The position numbers and the translations under genes are program-made. This document shows positions 1 to 4,744 of a DNA stretch of 6,210 bases, one piece after another. A model generated the notes under the pieces. It was not told the DNA's origin. It saw only the letters and a list, made by a program, of their open reading frames with translations, and did no database searches. Every line of letters begins with the position of its first letter. The stretch's first letter is position 1. Source of the DNA: Candidatus Borrarchaeota archaeon (GTDB lineage: Archaea > Asgardarchaeota > Sifarchaeia > Borrarchaeales > Borrarchaeaceae); assembly GCA_016840645.1 (NCBI GenBank), contig JAEORY010000252.1:1-6210 (forward strand), written 5' to 3'.

Positions 1-131
1 TAACCGAAATTCCTGAAATAGCCGTAGCGCAGACAATATCATATTTGAAAGCGACTGGCTTAAAACTCGGTCTTATTATTAATTTTGGTAAGAGAAGACT
101 AGTGGATGGAATTAAACGGATAAGCATGTAA
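1..131 (+). CDS. GxxExxY family protein, C-terminal end (5' truncated by window)
   Basis: The frame starting at base 3 is open from the window edge to TAA at 129-131 and gives 42 residues. The segment AQTISYLKATGLKLGLIINF followed by GKRRL and ending in KRISM matches the closing part of GxxExxY proteins. In that family a helix with an AQ..NYL-like motif is followed by a strand with the 'GLLINFG' motif and a final basic strand. The family is usually about 120-130 residues and is related to PD-(D/E)XK nuclease folds; its role is not settled. The GxxExxY signature and the putative catalytic residues lie upstream of the window, so activity cannot be judged. The match rests on the pattern of the last 42 residues only. 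The gene is followed at once by a run of short tandem repeats. Confidence 0.8.
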   Translation, partial: TEIPEIAVAQTISYLKATGLKLGLIINFGKRRLVDGIKRISM

Positions 132-136
132 TTTGC

Positions 137-163
137 CACAGAGGACACAGAGGTCACGGAGGT
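137..163. repeat. Three tandem 9-mers, CACAGAGGA type
   Basis: Three units stand in direct succession: CACAGAGGA (137-145), CACAGAGGT (146-154) and CACGGAGGT (155-163). They begin six bases after the stop codon of the GxxExxY gene. The 7-base core CAGAGGT inside the second unit is the same heptamer that recurs in the array at 334-410, which suggests that the two arrays are related. Confidence 0.8.
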
Positions 164-165
164 TC

Positions 166-282
166 AGCTTCACGCGGGCGATGACGCCCTGTCAGGTCTT
201 TGCTTTAATCTGTACTCTAAGCGAGCTTATGCGCTCAGCTTATCGCTCAGCCCTTAGCTGCTATGCAGCCGTGTGTGAAGCT
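166..282. repeat. Block with an 8-bp inverted repeat and internal hairpins
   Basis: AGCTTCAC at 166-173 is exactly complementary to GTGAAGCT at 275-282, bracketing a 117-base block. Inside it are GGGCG-ATGA-CGCCC at 176-189 and GCTGC-TAT-GCAGC at 257-269, both perfect short hairpins, and a partly repeated GCTCAGC...TTA motif around 231-256. The block is more GC-rich than its surroundings. It could be a folded RNA, or a small palindromic insertion carried with the flanking tandem repeats. No known RNA family is recognised. Confidence 0.4.
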
Positions 283-333
283 TCATGAAAGTTCTATCTC
301 CTTTGTTGTGAGGGCATGGAGGACGGCTGGCGA

Positions 334-410
334 GAGACGGGAGAGGGGAGAGGTCAGAAGCCAGAAGCCAGAGGTCAGAGGTCAGAAGTCAGAGGTCAGA
401 AGATAGAATA
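334..410. repeat. Tandem G/A-rich heptamer array, CAGAGGT/CAGAAGT type
   Basis: Eleven 7-base units run without a phase break from 334 to 410. The first three are GAGACGG, GAGAGGG and GAGAGGT. Then come CAGAAGC twice, CAGAGGT twice, CAGAAGT, CAGAGGT and CAGAAGA, and a degenerate TAGAATA. The substitutions are almost all G/A or C/T transitions at unit positions 5 and 7. No protein-coding use is plausible. Confidence 0.85.
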
Positions 411-413
411 AGG

Positions 414-455
414 AAAAATTAAAAAGTAAAAAGTAAAAAGGAAAAATGAAAAATA
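414..455. repeat. Tandem A-rich heptamer array, AAAAAGT type
   Basis: Six 7-base units follow the G/A-rich array after a three-base break (AGG, 411-413): AAAAATT, AAAAAGT twice, AAAAAGG, AAAAATG and AAAAATA. The unit length equals that of the preceding array, although the base content is different. Confidence 0.8.
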
Positions 456-459
456 GTGT

Positions 460-515
460 ATCAGGTTATCAGAGGACCAGTGGGTAGGAAATCAGGAAAA
501 TCAGGATATCGGGAA
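460..515. repeat. Degenerate tandem octamer array, ATCAGG type
   Basis: Copies of ATCAGG or close variants begin at 460, 468, 476, 491, 500 and 508, giving an approximate 8-base period with one degenerate unit at 484-490. The recognisable units are ATCAGGTT, ATCAGAGG, ACCAGTGG, ATCAGGAT and ATCGGGAA. The array starts four bases after the end of the A-rich heptamers. Confidence 0.65.
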
Positions 516-580
516 AAGAAACTAAAGAAGATTGGTTCGCAAAAAACTGTCTGTCGGGTAAAATAATTTAACGGGTGCCT

Positions 581-1198
581 TTAATTTATTCTTGCCACCT
601 GCTTCTTCCTACGCTTAAGTACTATAACAGTTATAACAAGGATTAATCCTGCAATGACAAAACACCCGATTCCGATAGCTTTAAGAATCAATGCTGGTAT
701 TAGCATGCACGCACATGTTGCATATTTTCCCACAATAGTCGGTTTAATCCCAGCGGAGTAATCATCACGACTATCGATTTCCAAAACTATCGTATATTTT
801 CTATCACCCTCAAGTCTTCTGCCAGACAAAATATACCACCTGTCTGCCCACTTCCAGTCGCTGCGATTGAATTTATCTGACGTTGTTGTGTTGCCCTTAT
901 CATCAATAAAAGACACCCTTCCGGCAAGGCCATTAAAATCATCAGATTTTAATACTTCGCCCTCCGATTGAAGTTCAAGAATAACGCCAAGATGAACTAT
1001 GCTTGCATATTCGAAAGAAGCCGTATACTTACCACCATCTGATAAATCAAGTGGTATCGAAAACAGCTCCGTCTCTGCAATAGCTTTACACTTATCACGC
1101 CACTTCTCTGCGTTAAACAACTGCAAACACCCAAAAATTAAAAGGAATGCGACGACTATTCCCACTAATATTTGGACTATTATGATCTTATGTTTCAT
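581..1198 (-). CDS. Hypothetical membrane-anchored protein with large extracytoplasmic domain
   Basis: A protein of 205 residues starting at ATG 1198-1196. An upstream TTG at 1309 would add 37 residues, but a good promoter (1253-1281) lies inside that extension, so the ATG start is preferred. Its ribosome site is weak: AGGA lies about 15 bases upstream. Residues 5-28 form a strongly hydrophobic anchor. Residues 29-160 are soluble, rich in alternating strand-like segments (GRVSFIDD at 93-100, KYTIVLEIDS at 134-143) and aromatic residues (WKWADRWY at 115-122). Residues 163-194 are again hydrophobic and end in the basic cluster KRRKK, which favours a cytoplasmic C-terminus. Two cysteines (162 and 164) sit at the membrane edge. 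The middle domain is probably a beta-sandwich outside the membrane. I do not recognise the family. The gene is transcribed away from the DUF6868-type gene and towards the repeat region. Confidence 0.7.
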   Translation of the reverse strand: MKHKIIIVQILVGIVVAFLLIFGCLQLFNAEKWRDKCKAIAETELFSIPLDLSDGGKYTASFEYASIVHLGVILELQSEGEVLKSDDFNGLAGRVSFIDDKGNTTTSDKFNRSDWKWADRWYILSGRRLEGDRKYTIVLEIDSRDDYSAGIKPTIVGKYATCACMLIPALILKAIGIGCFVIAGLILVITVIVLKRRKKQVARIN

Positions 1199-1252
1199 GC
1201 TTTTTTCAGCATTTCCTATATGAACTATTAAAGATATATTACAGTCACCAGC

Positions 1253-1281
1253 ATAGTATAGATAGAGGTCTATATTGTCAA
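1253..1281 (-). promoter_or_regulatory. Sigma70-type promoter for the minus-strand membrane protein gene
   Basis: Read on the minus strand, a perfect TTGACA box (1281-1276) is followed after 17 bases by TACTAT (1258-1253). At 15 bases there is TATACT (1260-1255), which is closer to consensus but tightly spaced. Transcription would start near 1246 and leave a leader of roughly 48 bases before ATG 1198. The spacer holds a small inverted repeat ATAGA-GG-TCTAT (1262-1273), placed where a repressor could bind, but short enough to be chance. Confidence 0.5.
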
Positions 1282-1318
1282 GTTGTGGTCGAAAGAATGT
1301 TTTTTTCAAAAATAGTTG

Positions 1319-1347
1319 TTGAGATATAAAGTAAATAATGTTATGTT
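1319..1347 (+). promoter_or_regulatory. Probable promoter of the DUF6868-type gene
   Basis: TTGAGA (1319-1324, five of six consensus bases) and TATGTT (1342-1347, four of six) are 17 bases apart. Transcription would begin near 1354, just before the hairpin at 1356-1378, and leave a leader of about 70 bases before the ATG at 1423. Confidence 0.4.
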
Positions 1348-1355
1348 TTTTTTCG

Positions 1356-1378
1356 GAAACATCTATGTGTGATGTTTT
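1356..1378 (+). promoter_or_regulatory. Stem-loop or operator at the start of the leader
   Basis: AAACATC (1357-1363) and GATGTTT (1371-1377) are perfect complements around the 7-base loop TATGTGT, with a G-U pair at the base. The hairpin begins at or next to the expected transcription start. It lacks a T-run on either strand, so it is not a terminator. As RNA it could protect the 5' end; as DNA it could be an operator for a dimeric repressor. Confidence 0.35.
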
Positions 1379-1422
1379 AAAAGATGGATTTAATTATTTT
1401 AAGGGGGCAAAGGAGAATCATT

Positions 1423-1665
1423 ATGGATATCTCTGCTTTTAAATCGTTCTTGCTGTGGTGCATGATTGTGAACGCGGCCGTGTTGCTTTTAACGTCTATG
1501 ATGCTGGTTTTTTTCGGTGACTTTTCCTACCGAATGAACCACAAATTCTTTTCAATCTCCAGGCAGGAGTTTAACGTAATTTGTGTCAGCTTTTTGGCGT
1601 TATACAAGATCGTTTTCCTGACTTTCAATCTCGTCCCTTACATTGCCCTTGTGATTATAGGATAA
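1423..1665 (+). CDS. DUF6868-like small two-helix membrane protein
   Basis: The start chosen is the ATG at 1423 because AGGAGA (1411-1416) lies 6 bases upstream; an in-frame ATG at 1384 has no ribosome site. The product has 80 residues, with membrane segments at about 8-31 and 54-79. Between them lies the loop GDFSYRMNHKFFSISRQEF (32-50). The ending NLVPYIALVIIG and the pattern 'FLLWC-IVN ... Y-hydrophobic-SR--F ... ALYK' agree with what I recall of DUF6868 proteins, which are about 80 residues long. Their function is unknown. The protein probably sits in the inner membrane with the charged loop on one side. It is close upstream of the SUKH gene, but the 65-base gap and lack of a shared ribosome site do not prove an operon. 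Confidence 0.75.
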   Translation: MDISAFKSFLLWCMIVNAAVLLLTSMMLVFFGDFSYRMNHKFFSISRQEFNVICVSFLALYKIVFLTFNLVPYIALVIIG

Positions 1666-1730
1666 TGGCTTGGGTAGATTTTAGGTGCTGTGTTTTTGGT
1701 GGTTTGAGTTAAGAAAAAAAGTGGGCCATT

Positions 1731-2288
1731 ATGGAAAACTTAATTAAAGAACTGGAAAAGGAAATATTATATCATAATCCAAGTTTCAGAAATCTTTTGG
1801 GTACAGGATTATCGAAAGATGAAATTGATTTACATCTAAATAAGCTGCCTTTTAAAATTAGTGATGATATCTATTATTTATACGAATGGATAAATGGAAC
1901 TGATTATAAAGCAGAGATACTACCGAGTGGATATTTGCTCTCACTTGAAGAGGCTGTGAATCAGTTTGAAACGATCTATGCTATGAAAGAGGAATTACAA
2001 GAAATCTTTTATGAGCAGTACTTCGATTGTTTTCGCTTCTTAAGTGATATGTCTGATAGCGGTTACTCATTTGGTTCTTTAGAGCCGCCATGTAATGGGC
2101 AAATTATTGGTTTAGGAATCCATCATAATTCAGAAATTGCTTTTAAGAATTTATCTGATCTATTAGAGACGGCAATTATTTGCTACCAACGAGGAGTGTA
2201 TAGAAAAGATGATATTCATGATTTTGAGCTATATTTCAAAATAGGAAAAGAGCTTAATCCGGATTTAAAATATTGGTCTTGGGAATAA
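1731..2288 (+). CDS. SMI1/KNR4 (SUKH) family immunity-type protein
   Basis: A cytoplasmic protein of 185 residues without signal or membrane segments. The pattern fits SUKH domains: a leading helix (1-37), then LPFKISDDIYYLYEWINGT (39-57), corresponding to the family's 'LP.dy..fy...NG'. After it come a segment with LLSLEEAVNQFETI (69-82), a strand FRFLSDMSDSGYSF (101-114) with 'IIGLGIHH' (125-132), and IAFKNLSDLLETAIICYQRG (136-155), the usual 'a.sf..fl......y..g' end. SUKH proteins in bacteria mostly neutralise nuclease or other toxins delivered by contact-dependent or type VI systems. No intact toxin gene is adjacent, so this is an orphan immunity gene or a remnant of a toxin locus. There is no clear Shine-Dalgarno sequence before the ATG. 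The gene is very AT-rich compared with the SUMF1 gene at the right end, which suggests a separate origin. Confidence 0.8.
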   Translation: MENLIKELEKEILYHNPSFRNLLGTGLSKDEIDLHLNKLPFKISDDIYYLYEWINGTDYKAEILPSGYLLSLEEAVNQFETIYAMKEELQEIFYEQYFDCFRFLSDMSDSGYSFGSLEPPCNGQIIGLGIHHNSEIAFKNLSDLLETAIICYQRGVYRKDDIHDFELYFKIGKELNPDLKYWSWE

Positions 2289-2289
2289 T

Positions 2290-2309
2290 AGGGACAGTCA
2301 CCTGTCCTT
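2290..2309. repeat. Compact REP-like stem-loop next to the SUKH stop codon
   Basis: GGACAG (2292-2297) and CTGTCC (2302-2307) pair perfectly around the tetraloop TCAC, and G2291-T2308 (wobble) and A2290-T2309 extend the stem to eight pairs. It starts one base after the stop codon. What follows is A-rich rather than T-rich on the + strand, so it is not a standard terminator. The element resembles short GGGACAG-type palindromes that are scattered in many genomes, sometimes with REP-associated transposases. None is present here. Confidence 0.5.
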
Positions 2310-2310
2310 C

Positions 2311-2510
2311 AATAAAAAAATCCGGTGGGATGTTGCCATCGATAATTATTGGTGGGATATTCCTTGGATTTATTACGCTGGTGGATTTCAAAAGACTTTT
2401 TGTACAATGAAACAGGAATTTAAGGTGGATACACTAGGAAATGCGTATGTAAGGAAAGACAATTCAGGTTGGTTTATAATTATCATGGTTGGGTTTCTCA
2501 AGGTTACTAA
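2311..2510 (+). pseudogene. Frameshifted 3' remnant of an unidentified protein gene
   Basis: From 2311 an open frame reads NKKIRWDVAIDNYWWDIPW, then IYYAGGFQKTF, CTMKQEFKVDTLGNAYVRKD and NS, which has the look of a real folded protein. Past about 2468 the same frame becomes a hydrophobic string ending at TGA 2512-2514. The frame one base back, starting at 2469, reads LVYNYHGWVSQGY and stops at TAA 2508-2510, a much more natural continuation. So one base seems to have been gained or lost near 2467-2469. There is no start codon for the intact portion other than an internal ATG at 2407, no ribosome site, and the sequence begins right beside the stem-loop at 2290-2309. This fits the tail of a larger gene whose front was removed. 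The original family is not recognised. Confidence 0.4.
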
Positions 2511-2562
2511 TTGACAGTGCTCAATAAATTATAAAACTATAAAAATGAAAATATGGTGAATT

Positions 2563-3519
2563 ATGAAATCGATGAAGATAAAATTTTGTATAACAAGTTG
2601 CTTATTATTGCTTGAGATACAGGTATTTGCTAACACGGACAATAAGCATTTAGATGCTTTGCAAATGGAATTCATACAGGACCACAACATTATACAAACC
2701 TTGGACCAACAAAAAGATCTGGACAGATTAGAGCTGGTCGCGGTAGAAATCGAGACAGCGTGGTTTATTAAGGATAAGGAGCGCTATGGATATTTAATGC
2801 TTGAGCTATGTAATGCTTTTGCATCTTCTGATTTCGGAGATGATAGACAGTATGAGTTGGCGAGACGATATTCTTCAATCGCTTTAAAGAAGTCAGCGAT
2901 GCTTGAAGAGAGTGAGCAGATACCGTTGGAAACTGAGCTGAAGCTACTACTGCACGTACAAGATTCATTTGATTTTGAGGAAGTGAAGGACAGTAACGAT
3001 TGGTCTTATGCACGCGCAGAAATGGCTGAGCTTTATTTTCATGGATGGGAACGGCTGGAAAACGCTATCGATAAAAATTGGGACCCTAATGACCCTAACC
3101 TCAAACCTCTCTCTCGCCCTCCTGGAATTAAAAGATGGGCGTCAGGGATGTCACCTAATGCCATTGAAGATCCTATCCTTAGAGCTGAATATGAAATATC
3201 CCTTGAAAGGTATCGGCAAGAAGCAATGTATCATAATAAACAGTACGGCTTAAGGGACCTGAAAAAATATTTATTACCATATATTCAAGAAAATCTTATT
3301 AGATTATATTCTGGCTCATCATTTGATTATTCTAATTTAGAGACACAAGTTTTACAGTCTGATTTAAAAGCTCTTGTGGACAGTAATGATGTAAAGGAAA
3401 TGATTTTAAATGGTGTCCAAGACAGACTAATTAAAATTGAGTCTGAAACCAAAACCAAAGGTGGTCTTGGCAGTGGGAAGACAATGTCAGAATATATAAA
3501 ACAGAGAGAACTCGATTAA
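2563..3519 (+). CDS. Hypothetical secreted helical protein
   Basis: A protein of 318 residues. Residues 1-23 form a signal peptide with a basic start (MKSMKIKF), a hydrophobic core (CLLLLEIQ) and a VFA-N cleavage site, so export by Sec is likely. The mature part is almost all helical and charged, with paired helices such as 55-90 and 96-135 that could form TPR-like hairpins. The middle (172-190) is rich in Pro, Asp and Asn (WDPNDPNLKPLSRPPGIK). The stretch SPNAIEDPILRAEYE (197-211) and the following QYGLRDL region look like a segment I associate with planctomycete hypothetical secreted proteins; that is recollection, not proof. No catalytic motif is seen. The start is ambiguous: GGTGA (2555-2559) lies 3 bases before ATG 2563 and 12 before ATG 2572. 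A TTGACA box at 2511-2516 is upstream, but its nearest TATAAA (2538-2543) is too far at 21 bases. A terminator follows. Confidence 0.65.
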   Translation: MKSMKIKFCITSCLLLLEIQVFANTDNKHLDALQMEFIQDHNIIQTLDQQKDLDRLELVAVEIETAWFIKDKERYGYLMLELCNAFASSDFGDDRQYELARRYSSIALKKSAMLEESEQIPLETELKLLLHVQDSFDFEEVKDSNDWSYARAEMAELYFHGWERLENAIDKNWDPNDPNLKPLSRPPGIKRWASGMSPNAIEDPILRAEYEISLERYRQEAMYHNKQYGLRDLKKYLLPYIQENLIRLYSGSSFDYSNLETQVLQSDLKALVDSNDVKEMILNGVQDRLIKIESETKTKGGLGSGKTMSEYIKQRELD

Positions 3520-3547
3520 ATTCGTGACAGACAATAAGCAATGCTTC

Positions 3548-3603
3548 AAAAGCGTTAACGTAAAATGGGGTTTATTTTTCATTTATTTATTAACGCTTTT
3601 TTT
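3548..3603 (+). terminator. Intrinsic terminator after the secreted protein gene
   Basis: AAAAGCGTTAA (3548-3558) and TTAACGCTTTT (3590-3600) are perfect 11-base complements. The 31-base loop can fold further through AAAAT (3562-3566) with ATTTT (3574-3578). A run of seven T residues (3597-3603) ends the element. It lies 28 bases after the stop codon at 3519. Because the stem begins with four A, it could also work on the minus strand, but no minus-strand gene ends here. Confidence 0.75.
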
Positions 3604-3695
3604 GATAATAAAATATGCATGAATTCTGTCAGATATTTGTATTGGTGGTTTATTCAGGAGAAAACATTATAATTGGTTGCAAGAATTGAAAAAAA

Positions 3696-4475
3696 ATGAG
3701 CGTTTTAGTGATGTTAAGTGATGATATATGCTTTCCCTGCTTTAGATTCCAAGACAAGCCTAAAAACTCAAAGAAATTATCACAAGAAGCCTTAAAAAAC
3801 ATTTTTTTGTGGGCTGGAGAAAGGGCCTCTAAACTACCCGACATTAAATTCCTTGTTGGGAATGAAGAGCCTCTGGACACATCTATTTCTTCTGTTTTAG
3901 AGGATTTCAGTGAGCAGATAGTTGTTCCTCTTCTTCCCATCGGTAAACAGGAAGAGCTTGTAATCCCCTTTTCAATAGAACAAACAGTAGTTGCTGAGAA
4001 CCTGCATAGTCTAGTTGATCTTGCTGATGAGATTAAAAAACGTCCCGCTATACTCCATATAGAAAAAAAAGAATTTGAAAACTTGAAATCGCAATTTGCG
4101 ACATCAAGTTCAGGGTGGGGAGGAAGACGTAAATTACCTTACGCCTTCACCGAGCACGGCGCAATTATGGCTGCCAGTGTATTAAACTCCAAACGGGCCG
4201 TTGCTGTGAGTATCTATGTTGTTCGAGCCTTCCTTCAACTACGTCAGATTTTAATACCCTACAAGGAACTTAAACCAAGACTTGAGCAACTTGAAAAAAG
4301 GCTGCGGGCCCATGATGAGCAAATTGCCGCTTTAGCCGCAATTCAGCAGTTAATCTCGGCAATCGAAGAGAAGCGTAAATCACAGATAGGCTATCTTACG
4401 GAAGCGAAGGGGCACAGGAAAAAAGTCAAAAAGAGGAAAAGAAAGAAGAGAAAAACAAAAGGCAGAAAGAAATAG
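3696..4475 (+). CDS. Chimeric ORF6N-type protein with unrelated N-terminus and basic tail
   Basis: A protein of 259 residues. From about residue 123 it matches the second half of ORF6N-domain proteins, the phage-type DNA-binding antirepressor relatives. The matching parts are KKEFENLKSQFATSS (124-138), then WGGRRKLPYAFTEHGAIMAA (141-160), SVLNSKRAVAVSIYVVRAFL (161-180), and a coiled coil (about 187-225, KELKPRLEQLEKRLRAHDEQ). A relic of the usual 'IGF' ending is seen as SQIGY (229-233). The normal ORF6N front, with the 'IRG.KVMLD.DLA.LYGV' DNA-binding motif, is absent. Residues 1-122 are instead a soluble stretch of no family I recognise (DIKFLVGNEEPLDTSISSVL at 49-68). Residues 239-259 contain 16 Lys/Arg out of 21. 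The ATG at 3696 has no ribosome site, and a stop codon lies just upstream in frame (3687-3689). The protein may be a fusion made by recombination, or a decaying gene that is still open. It is probably DNA- or RNA-associated. Confidence 0.65.
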   Translation: MSVLVMLSDDICFPCFRFQDKPKNSKKLSQEALKNIFLWAGERASKLPDIKFLVGNEEPLDTSISSVLEDFSEQIVVPLLPIGKQEELVIPFSIEQTVVAENLHSLVDLADEIKKRPAILHIEKKEFENLKSQFATSSSGWGGRRKLPYAFTEHGAIMAASVLNSKRAVAVSIYVVRAFLQLRQILIPYKELKPRLEQLEKRLRAHDEQIAALAAIQQLISAIEEKRKSQIGYLTEAKGHRKKVKKRKRKKRKTKGRKK

Positions 4476-4490
4476 AATGATGTGTGTCTC

Positions 4491-4525
4491 GGCGGTGAAA
4501 AGTTGGACATTGATTCCTCGCCGCC
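4491..4525 (+). terminator. Possible hairpin terminator after the ORF6N-type gene
   Basis: GGCGGTGA (4491-4498) pairs with TCGCCGCC (4518-4525) through seven Watson-Crick pairs and one G-U, around a 19-base loop. A pyrimidine-rich stretch with TTTTT and TTCTT follows, but only about ten bases later. The hairpin is 15 bases past the stop codon, so its position suits a terminator or RNA 3' stabiliser, while the T-run is poorly placed. Confidence 0.35.
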
Positions 4526-4608
4526 AGCCGCTGATATTTTTCCTCTTCTTTGATGCCGGAAAGTTTGTCTTAAATTGTGCTAAAAAGCAATAATTTTATC
4601 TTTTTTGC

Positions 4609-4637
4609 TTGATTGGATTTTTGATTAGAGGTATAAT
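4609..4637 (+). promoter_or_regulatory. Strong sigma70-type promoter of the PEP-CTERM operon
   Basis: TTGATT (4609-4614) and a perfect TATAAT (4632-4637) are separated by exactly 17 bases. Transcription should start near 4644, giving a leader of about 100 bases before ATG 4745. The T-rich stretch upstream of the -35 box could serve as an UP-like element. This is the best promoter in the window. Confidence 0.65.
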
Positions 4638-4663
4638 TGTATCGGTTTTTTTGAGGAAAAATC

Positions 4664-4711
4664 ATGCGAGTCTGGGTGCAAAATGGTAAATATTATTCAA
4701 CGTGGGGGTAA
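4664..4711 (+). CDS. Leader peptide open frame upstream of the PEP-CTERM gene
   Basis: A 15-codon open frame (MRVWVQNGKYYSTWG) starts at ATG 4664 and stops at TAA 4709-4711. GAGGA at 4653-4657 lies 6 bases before the ATG, as good a ribosome site as that of any gene here. The frame lies fully inside the predicted leader of the PEP-CTERM operon and ends 33 bases before the main start codon, with that gene's AAGGAG site between. The peptide is aromatic (two Trp, two Tyr) and has no run of a single amino acid that would mark a classical attenuator. It may regulate the downstream genes by its translation, be a small protein, or be chance. Confidence 0.4.
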   Translation: MRVWVQNGKYYSTWG

Positions 4712-4744
4712 TTGTATGTTCTGATTTTTTAAGGAGAAAGAGAG

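Larger units (their letters stand above)
132..580. other. Gene-free repeat-rich intergenic region
   Basis: About 450 bases between the GxxExxY gene and the convergent minus-strand membrane protein gene hold no credible gene on either strand. Instead there is a series of short tandem arrays with different unit lengths, separated by a hairpin-rich block (itemised separately). The last 65 bases (516-580) show nothing clear: there is no good terminator for either neighbour. The strand asymmetry is strong, with G/A-rich sequence on the + strand from about 310 to 515. Confidence 0.75.

Noticed and set aside
334..515. Possible CRISPR array
   Set aside because: The units are 7-8 bases long and directly adjacent, without spacers of 30-40 bases and without cas genes.
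516..580. Terminator for the convergent genes
   Set aside because: Only a 4-bp TAAA/TTTA hairpin near 559-570 is present, too weak to call.
999..1223. Open frame of 74 codons on the plus strand
   Set aside because: It lies opposite the minus-strand membrane protein gene, has no ribosome site and reads as the complement of a hydrophobic coding frame.
2590..2601. Possible lipobox I-T-S-C at residues 10-13 of the secreted protein
   Set aside because: The cysteine comes before most of the hydrophobic core, so a standard signal peptidase site after VFA at residue 23 is a better reading.
2768..3253. Two open frames of 81 codons, one on each strand
   Set aside because: Both overlap the secreted protein gene in other frames, and that gene has a signal peptide and a terminator; neither has a family signal.
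3462..3485. Walker A-like pattern GGLGSGKT at residues 300-307 of the secreted protein
   Set aside because: It lies 11 residues from the C-terminus of an exported protein, with no room for a nucleotide-binding fold after it.
1666..3695. Integron gene-cassette array
   Set aside because: Several small same-strand genes and a SUKH gene suggested it, but I found no attC-like sites; the inverted repeat at 3548-3600 has the features of a terminator instead.
3650..3940. Minus-strand frame of 96 codons over the start of the ORF6N-type gene
   Set aside because: Given that the N-terminal half of the ORF6N-type protein is unusual, I considered this as the true gene. It has no ribosome site and no recognisable motif, so it is left out.
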